NCBI RefSeq assembly: GCF_000308695.1
Contig: NZ_BAGG01000068.1
Coordinates: forward strand, 1 to 64,000
Origin: Nocardia takedensis NBRC 100417
Lineage (GTDB): Bacteria; Actinomycetota; Actinomycetes; Mycobacteriales; Mycobacteriaceae
Reading direction: 5' to 3'
DNA: 64,000 nucleotides
Positions within the stretch are counted from its first letter, which is position 1; each line of letters begins with the position of its first letter. The notes beneath the pieces were generated by a model that was not told the origin of the DNA, did no database searches, and worked only from the letters and a program-made list of their open reading frames with translations. The position numbers and the translations under genes are program-made. Shown here piece by piece: positions 24,897 to 33,224 of this stretch.

Positions 24897-25652
24897 TTGA
24901 CTGAGCAGCGTGTCCGAGCTGCCAGGCTCGCTTCAGAACTCGGGGCAGACCCCGTGCAACTGCTGGGATTGATGCACGATCTGGGCATCGCCGCGGCGAA
25001 CGGCAACTCGGGGCTTACCCCCAGGGACGCCGCAACTGTGCGCGAGTGGTTCGCGAATGAACGTCGACGCATGAGCGAAGATCGTGCCGCGCAGATACGT
25101 CGTGAAAACGCGACGATCCTCGACGCCTACCGCGACACGCAAGCCCCACGCCAGCGGAACGGCCCACCCGGACCGAAATTCGCGTGTGCGTGCTGTGGGC
25201 GCAACGTGGGGTGGGCACCCTCGACGCTGCTCGAACTCGAAGCCGACCTGTACTGCCCACTGTGCGATTCACACTACGAACAGCCCGACGAGCCTGCCGA
25301 GCGCGAGCTCGAACGCCTGCGGGCACACGACGCCGACCTGCGATCGTATGCGCGCAGGGCATGGTTGGCCCAGAACGCCTACCGCGACAGAATGAAAGCC
25401 GCCTACCGCTCCCGCGACACGTGGCGCGCAACCTTCGCCGAGGTCGTCCTGCCCCACGAACCCGACGACGACGAAATCTGCCGCGCATGCCGCAAGCCGT
25501 CGCCCTGCCCGGTGTGGACCACCCTCGAAGAAGCCAACCTCGGCATCTACCGTGACATGGAGAACCTCGCCACCCTCGACGAGGACGAACGTGAGGAAGT
25601 CCTGCATCCGGAACGGATCAACGACAGCGACTTCGAGCCCCTGCCTTGGTAG
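24897..25652 (+). CDS. IF2_N-like / zinc-ribbon protein, unknown function
   Basis: A 251-residue protein started at TTG 24897 (GAAAGG upstream). Residues 4-50 (RVRAARLASELGADPVQLLG, LMHDLGIAAANGNSG) resemble the small helical IF2_N domain found at the N-terminus of initiation factor IF-2 and in some nucleic-acid-binding proteins. A four-cysteine ribbon follows (CACCGRNVGW ... YCPLCDSHY, about 96-128), then a helical, charged middle and a second Cys cluster (ICRACRKPSPCPVW). I do not recognise it as a named family. It is the cargo gene closest to the mobility module and may be an accessory DNA- or RNA-binding protein of the element; that is inference. Confidence 0.55.
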   Translation: MTEQRVRAARLASELGADPVQLLGLMHDLGIAAANGNSGLTPRDAATVREWFANERRRMSEDRAAQIRRENATILDAYRDTQAPRQRNGPPGPKFACACCGRNVGWAPSTLLELEADLYCPLCDSHYEQPDEPAERELERLRAHDADLRSYARRAWLAQNAYRDRMKAAYRSRDTWRATFAEVVLPHEPDDDEICRACRKPSPCPVWTTLEEANLGIYRDMENLATLDEDEREEVLHPERINDSDFEPLPW

Positions 25653-25918
25653 ACGAATCCGGCGGGCCGAATCATTCGATTCGATCAGGGCCGATCAAGG
25701 GACAATGTATGGCCGCGCCGACGCTTCGACCGGCGGCTGCACCGGAATCGGCATGTCGGACTGACTGGATGGCTACGGCGGGCGGTCATGTCGATACGTC
25801 TCGAAGTAGCGATGACGGCCGTGTCGCGGGCGTTCGTCGAGTTTCTTGGAGCCGAACTGTCTGGCTCGCTGCGGCCACGGCACGGTGAAACGTGTTCGGG
25901 GGTCCGCACCGGATGCGC

Positions 25919-28210
25919 CTACAACGATGTCCGCGTCTGGTCCGATCGAGCCGCCAGGTAGGCCGCCCAACTACTCTGCGCGAATTGCGCCCACTTGTGA
26001 GCTGTCTGCGGGGCGAGTCCGTAGAGATCGCTGATCACGGCTGGTTCCAGGTCCAGGATGTTGGCGATCATCGCCGAGTTGCGGGCGGCTCGCGTGGGCA
26101 GCCCGAACTTGCTCAGCTCCCGGCCCAGGCTGGTGGTGTTGCGCGGTCTGCTGGACGGCCTGCCCGGAAAGAGATAGGCGGGTCTGGCGGGATGCCTCTC
26201 TGTGAGATCGGAGTCGGGATCGGAGGCCCCGATGAAATCCTCGATCAGTGCGGCCAGCGACGGCGGCAAGATCACCGGATGTCGGTCGATGACCAGGTAG
26301 GCGTGGGTATCGTCGCGGTGGAATCGGTCGGTGGTCAGTTCGACGATCCGTGCTACGGGCAGCGCGTATAGCCTGACCAGCGTGCCGATGATCCGGACGT
26401 GCGGCGGCAGTGTCACGTCGGTCAGGCAACGCCGCAACTGTTCGATGTGATCGATTTCGTCCTGGAACTTTAGTGGGAGAGCGTCTTTCGGATGCGGAAT
26501 ATCGATGCCGGTGATCAAGCGACGCGCACGCATCCAGGACAGGAAGGTGGCAACAGCCTTCGGGTTGGACGGGCGGGTGTCGAAGTAGGTGTCGATGTGG
26601 CGCTGACCCAGGTCGGTGAGTGCGATGCCGCTGTTGTCGAGCCAGTGCAGAAAGGCGATGGCGCAACGGATTCGTTGCCGGTTCGAGGCGTCGGCACCAG
26701 GGCGGAACGGCCCCCGAGCTGCTCGTTGGCGGGCACGCCGGATGATGTGCCATTCAGCGTAGGAGCGTACAACGGGCTGGTGGTGGGATGCGAGCGTGGG
26801 AATGGTGCGGTTCACCCACAGTTGCAGCTGCGCCAAGGGCTCATTGCGAGGTGGGAGCATGGTCGCGGAGACCAGTGCGGCGCGGATGTGGTGGGTTCGC
26901 CCGTTCTGCGGGAGGGCGTCGAGCGCTTCGTGGGTGATCTTGTCGCTGTCTCGGGCGAGCGCGGCGAGCAGACCCAGTGACTCTTCGCTGCGGAGCCAGT
27001 GCTGCACACTGGCCGAACTGACCGCGCCGAGGATGTCGAACAACGATCGCAGCTGTGTGTCCCGAACTGCGCCACCACCGAGCAGTGCGGTGATCTTCGC
27101 GATCACCAGGCATCGGTAGCATCGGCGGTCACGGAATCCCGGACCTTCCTCACCGCAAGTGATGCAGGTGAAGTCCAGATCGACCCCCGCGCATCGCGTG
27201 CATACCCTGCGCCCGGATGCGTTGATACACACGAGGATACGTGGCTGCCCGCAGTCGGCGCAGGCGCTTGGACGCGCCAGGCCCGTACGGTAGCAGCGTT
27301 GGCAGACCGGTCCCAACGGCCACACGGCGTTGACATGTGCGCTCCTGTCGCAGATCGCGCAGGGCCGCGGTGTCTTCGGGTAGCAGGTGGTGCAGTAGAA
27401 CTGGCCATCGCTGTACCCAGCGCCGGCCCGGCGGCGACCACATCGAGCGCAGTCGTCGACTCTCCGCGCGCACCCTTCACACATATCGGGGCGCCCGTCA
27501 TCGCCGCGGCGTTTGATCGCGCGTATCTGCCCACAGATTCCACACAGCCGTCGGGGCGACCTCTCGTGACACCGGCGACAGCTCGGCCCCTTCGGGGTGT
27601 TCGCGCACACCACCCGGATCTGTCCGCAGTGCGCGCACGGTTTCATCGGCCGGGGACGGCACCTGCGGCACAGAGGTCCCCCGTCCGGGGCGCGGCCGAC
27701 GATCGGCCCGATCCTCGCGCAGTGCGCGCACGGCAGCTGTCGGGCCGGATCGCGGCGATAGCACGTTCGGCAGATCGGTCCATCCTCTCGGTGGGCCACG
27801 ATCCTCGCGGACTTCCCGCATCGCCCGCACGGCCGACGATTGTCCCTTTCCATGCATCGCTCACAGCAACGGCCCTCTGCGGTCCGGCGTTTGAGAGTCT
27901 TGTCGGTGCGTCCGCAGCGAGCGCATCCGAGCAGCACGACATGGTCGCCGAACCCGTTGTCGGTGAGTAGATTCGACAGTGTCGGCAACGACAGTGGACA
28001 GTCCGTCGACGGCGCGGTGAACGCATCAGGACACTCAGTCAGGTGCTCGCTCAACAAGCGCGCGCCGCCGGACTCCCAAGCGCGCGCCCGCCGCAACAGA
28101 TGCTCGGCCTCCTCGGCGCCCAGTTCGGGTCCCGCCACTGCTGACAACGTCGCGATCAAGCGGCCGCGGATCTCGGAAAGGTCTTCACGACGAGACGGTC
28201 CGGGCCTCAC
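25919..28210 (-). CDS. Tyrosine-recombinase-like protein with nine zinc ribbons
   Basis: A 763-residue protein. Residues 96-367 contain nine CxxC...CxxC units in a row (CARC/CERC, CGRC/CRTC, CAHC/CRRC, and so on to CITC/CYRC), a zinc-ribbon array suited to DNA binding. Residues about 490-760 have a tyrosine-recombinase-like layout: a SAM-like core-binding region (QRIRCAIAFLHWLDNSG), then a catalytic-like domain with LPVARIVELTTDRF. The usual HxxR and the nucleophile are not clear (PTRAARNSAMIANIL), so the catalytic site looks degenerate. GTG start overlaps the XRE stop (GTGA). It is the third gene of the mobility operon and may choose the target or help the 371-residue recombinase. Confidence 0.75.
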   Translation of the reverse strand: MRPGPSRREDLSEIRGRLIATLSAVAGPELGAEEAEHLLRRARAWESGGARLLSEHLTECPDAFTAPSTDCPLSLPTLSNLLTDNGFGDHVVLLGCARCGRTDKTLKRRTAEGRCCERCMERDNRRPCGRCGKSARIVAHREDGPICRTCYRRDPARQLPCAHCARIGPIVGRAPDGGPLCRRCRPRPMKPCAHCGQIRVVCANTPKGPSCRRCHERSPRRLCGICGQIRAIKRRGDDGRPDMCEGCARRVDDCARCGRRRAGAGYSDGQFYCTTCYPKTPRPCAICDRSAHVNAVWPLGPVCQRCYRTGLARPSACADCGQPRILVCINASGRRVCTRCAGVDLDFTCITCGEEGPGFRDRRCYRCLVIAKITALLGGGAVRDTQLRSLFDILGAVSSASVQHWLRSEESLGLLAALARDSDKITHEALDALPQNGRTHHIRAALVSATMLPPRNEPLAQLQLWVNRTIPTLASHHQPVVRSYAEWHIIRRARQRAARGPFRPGADASNRQRIRCAIAFLHWLDNSGIALTDLGQRHIDTYFDTRPSNPKAVATFLSWMRARRLITGIDIPHPKDALPLKFQDEIDHIEQLRRCLTDVTLPPHVRIIGTLVRLYALPVARIVELTTDRFHRDDTHAYLVIDRHPVILPPSLAALIEDFIGASDPDSDLTERHPARPAYLFPGRPSSRPRNTTSLGRELSKFGLPTRAARNSAMIANILDLEPAVISDLYGLAPQTAHKWAQFAQSSWAAYLAARSDQTRTSL

Positions 28211-28533
28211 TGGGCTCCGGGCCTTCGGATCACACTGCGACGCGGCTGGACCGGACCCGAATCGAGTTCGTCGGTTGCGGTCTTACGGATCTGGGCGTTG
28301 ACCACCTCGGGCACGATCAGGTCGTTGGGTGTGCAGTCCAGGATGTCGCACAGCGCTACCAGGACATCCATGCTCAACCGTTGAGGCGGCTGGGTGACCA
28401 GTCGATAGACCTGTTCCCGGGACAGGACGATCCCGCGTTCGGCGAGCAGTGGAACGAGGTTCGAGGTCTGGAACATCTGCGCATCGGCCATCAGATCCCG
28501 CAGTCTCCACTGGTAGCCCATCTTCTTGTTCAT
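28207..28533 (-). CDS. XRE-type helix-turn-helix regulator of the mobility operon
   Basis: A 108-residue protein with a Cro/C1-type HTH: MGYQWRLRDLMADAQMF, LAERGIVLSREQVYRLVTQP and LVALCDILDCTPNDLIVPE, the last being the typical final helix of the domain. A basic, proline-containing tail follows. The ATG overlaps the recombinase stop (ATGA) and its stop overlaps the next gene (GTGA), so all three are translated as one unit. It probably represses the mobility operon or acts as an excision factor; the arrangement recurs in actinobacterial recombinase clusters. Confidence 0.8.
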   Translation of the reverse strand: MNKKMGYQWRLRDLMADAQMFQTSNLVPLLAERGIVLSREQVYRLVTQPPQRLSMDVLVALCDILDCTPNDLIVPEVVNAQIRKTATDELDSGPVQPRRSVIRRPGAQ

Positions 28534-29645
28534 ACCGGCACATCCCACTGGACGCCGAGTCGGCCCTTCAACGAGGCCGCCAACATCTGGTTGCGGAACT
28601 CGTTCGACACCCCGGTGTAGATCGCGGTCGTCGCAGCATGCGAATGTCCGACCTGCTCCTGGCAGAACTGTGCGGGGTAGCCGAATTCGGTCCAATGCGT
28701 AACTGCCGAATGGCGCAAGCAGTGGACATCGAGGTGCTCGTCCAAGCCCGCGTCGCGCTTGGCCGCTACGAACGCCTCATTGATCGAGCGTGGCTGCAAC
28801 CGCCCAACGCGTTCGGTGACCCACAGCGCGGGGTGTCGACCTGGAGAGAATCGCGGTCGCAATTCGGTCAGCCACTGATCGAACACCTCGACGATCCAGT
28901 CCATCTCCGGCACCAGCAACACCGATCGTCGTTTCGGCGGTGATCCCTTCGATGACTTGCCGTAGCGCACCATCACACTGCCATACCTGCCGAACTGGGC
29001 CATCTTCGGATTGCGCCGCAGATCAACGAGATCCAGCATCGACGCCTCGGTCCGGCGAAGCCCGAACGCGTACACCGTTTTCAGCACCGCGGCATCGCGA
29101 GCAGCGCCCAGCCCGCCCTTCACACCCCTGCTCGCAATTTTGCTCGGACGAGCGTCGGCAGCGTCGAACAACGCTTGGACCTCGTCGTATGCCAACGGCC
29201 GTCGCCGCGGATCGCCCTCGTACTCCACCCGGTGCACGATCGAGTTGCCGTCATGAAAGATCAGTTGCGGTACATCACCGAAACGCTCCTCACACGCCGT
29301 AGCCCACTCATAGCGCGGATCGAGCAGGAACTCCAAAAACAGGTTGATGACGACCTCATACCCGCGCGCGGTCGACAACGCCCGCGGAGGATCGAGACCG
29401 CGCAGATGATCAATGAACGCCTCACCCTCCGCTGGTGTCCACTGCCACGGATACAGGCCAGTGAACTCCACCACGCGATGGATGAGCCGTAGCCGGCGAT
29501 CCACCGTCTCGATGCCGAGGAAGCGGGCGGACTGCTGCCGCCGCCAACCCTCCAACATCGCTGCCAGAATCGCAGGCTCAGGATCGAGATGAACAACGTT
29601 GTCCGCCAAAACAAGTCGCGCGGACCCTGGAAGCGGGACGATCAC
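28530..29645 (-). CDS. Tyrosine recombinase/integrase of the nested element
   Basis: A 371-residue tyrosine recombinase with a full catalytic set: arginine in YAFGLRRTEASMLDL, the HxLRH motif in VHCLRHSAVTHW, and GHSHAATTAIYTGV with the distal His and the nucleophilic Tyr. The N-terminal core-binding domain includes YPWQWTPAEGEAFIDHLRG. It is the probable active integrase that cut the ligase gene. It starts 161 bp inside the right end of the element, beside clustered GATGCA repeats that may be its arm sites. The product would act on supercoiled attachment sites with short shared core sequence. Confidence 0.88.
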   Translation of the reverse strand: MIVPLPGSARLVLADNVVHLDPEPAILAAMLEGWRRQQSARFLGIETVDRRLRLIHRVVEFTGLYPWQWTPAEGEAFIDHLRGLDPPRALSTARGYEVVINLFLEFLLDPRYEWATACEERFGDVPQLIFHDGNSIVHRVEYEGDPRRRPLAYDEVQALFDAADARPSKIASRGVKGGLGAARDAAVLKTVYAFGLRRTEASMLDLVDLRRNPKMAQFGRYGSVMVRYGKSSKGSPPKRRSVLLVPEMDWIVEVFDQWLTELRPRFSPGRHPALWVTERVGRLQPRSINEAFVAAKRDAGLDEHLDVHCLRHSAVTHWTEFGYPAQFCQEQVGHSHAATTAIYTGVSNEFRNQMLAASLKGRLGVQWDVPV

Positions 29646-29660
29646 CCATCTGTTGTATCA

Positions 29661-29794
29661 GATGCATCAATGATGCGTAGCTGATTTGCTGCTGTTTGCC
29701 ATATAAGTCCGGCCTGCGATGCAAATGCGCTACAGTCTTCCAGCCTGCACTGACCTCTGGTCGGCCGAAATGTCGAATGTTGCATCGGATGCAA
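29661..29794. repeat. GATGCA repeat cluster at the right end
   Basis: The hexamer GATGCA or its complement recurs: at 29661-29666, within GATGCAA 29718-29724, and as a perfect palindrome TTGCATC-G-GATGCAA at 29780-29794, ending 12 bp from the element boundary. A near copy (TGATGCG) lies at about 29671. Clustered copies beside the integrase promoter suggest binding sites for the recombinase or XRE protein. Confidence 0.5.
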
Positions 29795-29796
29795 TA

Positions 29797-29805
29797 CCAC
29801 CTGTT
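29797..29805 (-). repeat. Right terminal inverted repeat of the nested element
   Basis: Minus strand reads AACAGGTGG, matching AACTGGTGG at the left end (4157-4165) in 8 of 9 positions. The ligase codon GAA begins two bases further on. Confidence 0.5.
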
Positions 29806-30730
29806 TTTCGCGATACTGCACGGAGCCGACCAGCGTTGGGGCCACCCACCGCACCCGCCCGCCCTGGCCGCGCGAGACGTTCCCGCCGCGAAGCGGGCTG
29901 CGGTCGGACCGGATCCGGGTGAGTTCGTCGTACAGGGCTCGGCGGGCGGCATCGGTGAATCCGGTGCCGACCTGACCGAGCAGGACCAACGCGCCCTCGG
30001 CGTCGTGGGCGGCCAGCACCAGTGACCCCACCCGACCAGCGGGGCCGGTGGCCGGGATCCAACCGACCACGATCGCCTCGCCGTGCTGTCTCAGGACGGT
30101 CTTGATCCAGTGTCGGGACCGCACCCCCGGGCGGTATATCGAGTCCAGGCGTTTACTGACGATGCCCTCGAGGTGATGGTCCGCGGCGACGGTCAACAAC
30201 TGCGATGCCGGGATCGCCGTCCACGACGGCGGAGTCCGTACCCCCGGGCCCGACAACGACAGATCTTCCAGGACCGCGCGGCGACGACGATAGGGCAACG
30301 CCGTCACCGACTCGGTGCCGGTGTGCAGCACGTCGAAGACGAAGACCTGCACGGGCACGGTCGCCCGAATACTGAGGGAGGGCTTGGTTCGGCCCATCCG
30401 CTGCTGCAATCGGCGGAACGACGGGACACCGGTCTCGGGTGTCGGCGCGACAATCTCTCCGTCGAGGATCATTCCGTCGGTGTGGACAAGGGCGGACAGT
30501 CCGTCGGTGAGTTCCGGGAACGATCCGGTCACCTCGGCCAGGGTCCGGCTGAACAACCGCCACCGGCCATGATGGCGGTGAGCGATCACGCGCATGCCGT
30601 CGTACTTCATCTCGACCGCCCAGACACGCGGATCATCGGGCGGCCGACCCGCGGTCGCCAGCATCGGAGCCGGCAGCGCCACCCATTCAGCATACGGACA
30701 GCTACCGAACTGACTGGGTCGGGCGAGCAG

Positions 30731-31348
30731 TCACAGCGTCCCGTGGTCGCGATAGAAGCAGAGCTTCCCGCTCAGGTGTCTGCGGGCGGTGGTGAGGGTG
30801 ATCGGGTGATGGCCGCGGTGGTAGCCCTGAGCCGAAGCGTGGAACAGTCGGTAGGAGCCAGTGTCTCGGGTGTGCCAGGTCACTCGCAGCGCGGTGTCGA
30901 TCTCGCAGCCGGGCGGGGACCATTTCGCGGTGAAGGTGACGAAGGGGGCACCGGAGTTGTCGACCCCGTGCACGACGCTGTAGGCGCGGCGATGCGAGTG
31001 GGCGAGGTCGATCAACTCCGCCATCGACCGCGGCGGCGCGAACGGCGCCGGATCGGTGGCGACGTGTAGACGCGCTGTTTCCGCGGCGATCAACTCGACC
31101 TCGGTGGACAGACTCTCGGCTACCCGCACACCCCCGCCGCGGAAACGCACTGCAAACCAGGGGCGCAGATCCAGTCCCAATTCGACGGTCACACACGAGA
31201 CCACGCGTGCCCCGGCGAGCCCGGACACGTCACGAATCCGGTCGCCGGTCCGCAGGTCGCGCACGGCGACCGACCGTGTCGCGGTCGCGGGCGAAGACTG
31301 GGACGAGTGCTGGGCGACGTCGGCACGGTCGCGTGGGTCGGTGTGCAT
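30731..31348 (-). CDS. Hypothetical protein upstream of the ligase
   Basis: A 205-residue protein that I do not recognise. Its first half reads like a small beta barrel or Hint-like strand set (VAVRDLRTGDRIRDVSGL, VVSCVTVELGLDLRPWFAV, RFRGGGVRV). The second half has TFTAKWSPPGCEIDTALRVT and a His-rich end (HASAQGYHRGHHPIT). No signal or membrane helix is seen. ATG 31348 is preceded by GAAAGG. It reads toward the ligase gene, 48 bp away, so the two were probably co-transcribed. It is divergent from the ImuA'-like gene and could share the SOS box 94 bp upstream. Confidence 0.55.
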   Translation of the reverse strand: MHTDPRDRADVAQHSSQSSPATATRSVAVRDLRTGDRIRDVSGLAGARVVSCVTVELGLDLRPWFAVRFRGGGVRVAESLSTEVELIAAETARLHVATDPAPFAPPRSMAELIDLAHSHRRAYSVVHGVDNSGAPFVTFTAKWSPPGCEIDTALRVTWHTRDTGSYRLFHASAQGYHRGHHPITLTTARRHLSGKLCFYRDHGTL

Positions 31349-31441
31349 CGCTACGGCCTTTCTCTGACAGGAACGTCGGTCTGGTTGACCGAGGGTGGTT
31401 ACGGACGGCGTGTGAAGTGCCGCACCACCTCAAGGCGTGTG

Positions 31442-31455
31442 CGAACATATGTTCG
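31442..31455. promoter_or_regulatory. SOS (LexA) box
   Basis: CGAACATATGTTCG is a perfect palindrome that fits the mycobacterial/actinobacterial LexA box (CGAAC-N4-GTTCG). It lies 17 bp upstream of the ImuA'-like start, and on the other side 94 bp from the start of the 30731-31348 gene. Confidence 0.88.
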
Positions 31456-31471
31456 ATGATTGGAGGTTGGT

Positions 31472-32227
31472 GTGGGCGCTCGGGATGGTGCGGATACCCC
31501 GACCGGTGACCTGCGGGACCGGCAACTTGAGGCGTTGAGGGCGCGGATCTTGGAGATGTCGCCCGGATCGCCCGCGACCGCAGCCCGATCCGCCGACCGC
31601 CACGCTCGTGGCGTGGACGATGTTCTACCGGTGCTCGAAGGTTTGGCGGCGGTCCTACCCGACAGCGGTTTGCGGCGGGGCACGATCATCAGTTGCACCC
31701 GCGGTTCGCTGCTGCTGGCGCTGCTGGCAGGGGCAACCGCCGCAGGGAAATGGGCGGCAGTCGTAGGAAATCCGCAGATCGGTCTACTTGCCCTGCACGA
31801 AATGGGTGGTCGGCTGGACAGGTTGGCGCACATTGCAGACCCCGGTCCAGACGCGTTGGCCGTTGTCGCGGTGTTACTGGACGGAATCGACGTCATAGTC
31901 CTCGATCACCCGGGATGTGGGCCGGCATCCCGAACCCGGGCGATGGCGGCGCGAGTCCGAAGTCAGTCCGCAGTGTTAATCATCACCGAGTCGGGTTGGC
32001 TCAGACCGGACGTCCGGATCGAGGCGCGGCCATCTGGCTACGTCGGACTCGGAACCGGGTGGGGGTGTGTGAACGCAATCAGTTTTGACCTGCGCGTCTC
32101 CGAACGGGGAGGGCGTCCGCGTGTGGGCAGCGTCACTTTGTCCAAGAGTGAAGCAGGGACCCGGTGGCGGCGATCCTCGGGTGCGGCCGACGGCGGAGAG
32201 TCAGATGTCCGACGGCGGACCGGCTGA
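31472..32227 (+). CDS. ImuA'-like SOS mutagenesis protein
   Basis: A 251-residue RecA-like protein without a clear Walker A, resembling mycobacterial ImuA' (Rv3395c). Shared features are DDVLPVLEGLAAVLPDSGLR and RGTIISCTRGSLLLALLAG at the N-terminal side, WAAVVGNPQIGLLALHEMG, LAHIADPGPDALAVVAVLLD, and the C-terminal IEARPSGYVGLGTGWG. In mycobacteria ImuA' works with ImuB and DnaE2 in error-prone repair; neither is in this window. GTG 31472 lies five bases after GGAGG, and a perfect LexA box is 17 bp upstream, so it should be damage-induced. It probably belongs to the outer accessory region rather than the core genome. Confidence 0.75.
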   Translation: MGARDGADTPTGDLRDRQLEALRARILEMSPGSPATAARSADRHARGVDDVLPVLEGLAAVLPDSGLRRGTIISCTRGSLLLALLAGATAAGKWAAVVGNPQIGLLALHEMGGRLDRLAHIADPGPDALAVVAVLLDGIDVIVLDHPGCGPASRTRAMAARVRSQSAVLIITESGWLRPDVRIEARPSGYVGLGTGWGCVNAISFDLRVSERGGRPRVGSVTLSKSEAGTRWRRSSGAADGGESDVRRRTG

Positions 32228-32376
32228 ACAGTAGTTTTCGGTCTCGTGTTCGGCTCACCGGCGACGGTGTCTGTAGGGATGTAGGTTGCGCCACATCGTC
32301 GTGTTGGCAACAGATTTCACGCCTAGGGTGTAAGCGTGGAATAGGTTGACCGGTTCGGCGGCAAGCAGGAGTGGTT

Positions 32377-32973
32377 GTGACCGTTGCATTTTCATGCCCA
32401 TCGTGGTGCGTCGACCACAACGATGGGGCCGTGGTCTCGTCAGACGGCTGTTGCCTACATTTCGGTCCGGAACGGTGCGTTGACCTCGGTGGCCCGAACT
32501 GGTCGGATCGTCCACGTCGGATAGGGATGCGTGTACTCGCACAAGACCGTAGAAACAGTCGTGACTATCGCATCGCCATCACCGATCCTGCCGGTGCCGC
32601 GATCGAACTGACACGAGGGACGGTGTACAGGCTGGCGCATCTGCTGCTTCGGGCCGCCGATCTGCGGTTGGCGCCGGTGAGGCAGGGGTGTCCGACCTGG
32701 TGTTCGGGGCACGGTGACCTACGCGCCGGGGAAGAGGCGAGAATAGTCGAACACCATGGACCGTTGATGGTGGTTCGGCAGTCAGGAGGACATGAGTTCC
32801 CGAAGGCGATCGAACTTCGTTTGAACAGGTATGACCATCAGGAAGGTGGAGCTGCCCTTCTCCTGGAGCTTTTCATGTCCGACTGTGATCCCGGCATCGA
32901 ATTGAGCGGGGCACAGGCGTGCAAGTTCGCGGCGCATCTTCTCAATAGTCTCGATGAAATCGACGCCGCTTGA
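32377..32973 (+). CDS. DUF6907-like protein with two CPxWC motifs
   Basis: A 198-residue protein in two similar halves. Each half starts with a cysteine motif followed by histidine: CPSWCVDHND near the N-terminus and CPTWCSGHGD at about residue 109. Each then has strands and a helix (ELTRGTVYRLAHLLLRAADL; ELSGAQACKFAAHLLNSLD). This is the pattern of DUF6907-type proteins of Streptomyces-like mobile DNA; function is unknown, and zinc binding is likely from the Cys/His motif. GTG 32377 is six bases after AGGA. Confidence 0.6.
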   Translation: MTVAFSCPSWCVDHNDGAVVSSDGCCLHFGPERCVDLGGPNWSDRPRRIGMRVLAQDRRNSRDYRIAITDPAGAAIELTRGTVYRLAHLLLRAADLRLAPVRQGCPTWCSGHGDLRAGEEARIVEHHGPLMVVRQSGGHEFPKAIELRLNRYDHQEGGAALLLELFMSDCDPGIELSGAQACKFAAHLLNSLDEIDAA

Positions 32974-33224
32974 TCAGTGGTTTCCCAGCGAGCCGAGCGC
33001 GCTCGGTCTGCTCGGTGGAAGGCGCACCGCCGGTGATGGTTAGGCATCGTGCTGCTCATTGTGGCGGCCCATCGCTCCTGGTCGCGGGGTTAAGGAGTCG
33101 TAGTGCTTACTCTGAGCGGCTCGAGCTGAGCTGAGGTTCCTGAGCGTACGACGGTACAGCGATGCGTGACCTGGCGTAGGATCAACTTGGGCGAATCAGT
33201 AACTGGGCGATCGTGGAGGTCGCT

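Larger units (their letters stand above)
4160..29806. mobile_element. Nested ~25.65-kb integrative element inserted in a ligase gene
   Basis: The boundaries come from the split ligase gene: its 5' part ends in codon GAA at 29807 and its 3' part starts with GTT at 4159. The ends carry an inverted 9-mer with one mismatch (AACTGGTGG at 4157-4165; CCACCTGTT at 29797-29805). The mobility genes lie at the right end: tyrosine recombinase, XRE regulator and zinc-ribbon recombinase-like protein (25919-29645). The cargo is metal and envelope homeostasis genes under a BlaI-type regulator. I see no conjugation or replication genes, so transfer would need help or occur as a simple integrate/excise unit. 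The content and the frame-exact junction are seen; mobility itself is inferred. Confidence 0.8.
29642..30682 (-). pseudogene. ATP-dependent DNA ligase, interrupted by the nested element
   Basis: A ligase of the LigC/LigD-ligase type. The nucleotidyl lysine is in VEMKYDGMRVIAHR (K26), followed by LDGEIVAP, EGIVSKRLDSIYRPG, the WIKTV motif and an OB fold ending RVRWVAPTLVGSVQYRE. True ligase sequence stops there, at 29807. The remaining 54 codons (29642-29806, beginning KQVVLHPMQHSTFRP) are element DNA read in frame. The lost 34 C-terminal residues sit at 4055-4159. The chimera of 346 residues may still fold but lacks the end of the OB domain, so activity is doubtful. GTG start. Confidence 0.85.

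Noticed and set aside
25653..25918. Remnant of the ligase 3' end just beyond the recombinase trio
   Set aside because: Checked on the minus strand; no LRHxSWRGLR-like sequence. The remnant is at the far end of the element instead.
29642..29806. The 54-residue tail of the ligase frame as a natural C-terminal extension
   Set aside because: It has no ligase similarity, contains the GATGCA palindrome region of the element, and the true tail is found at 4055-4159.
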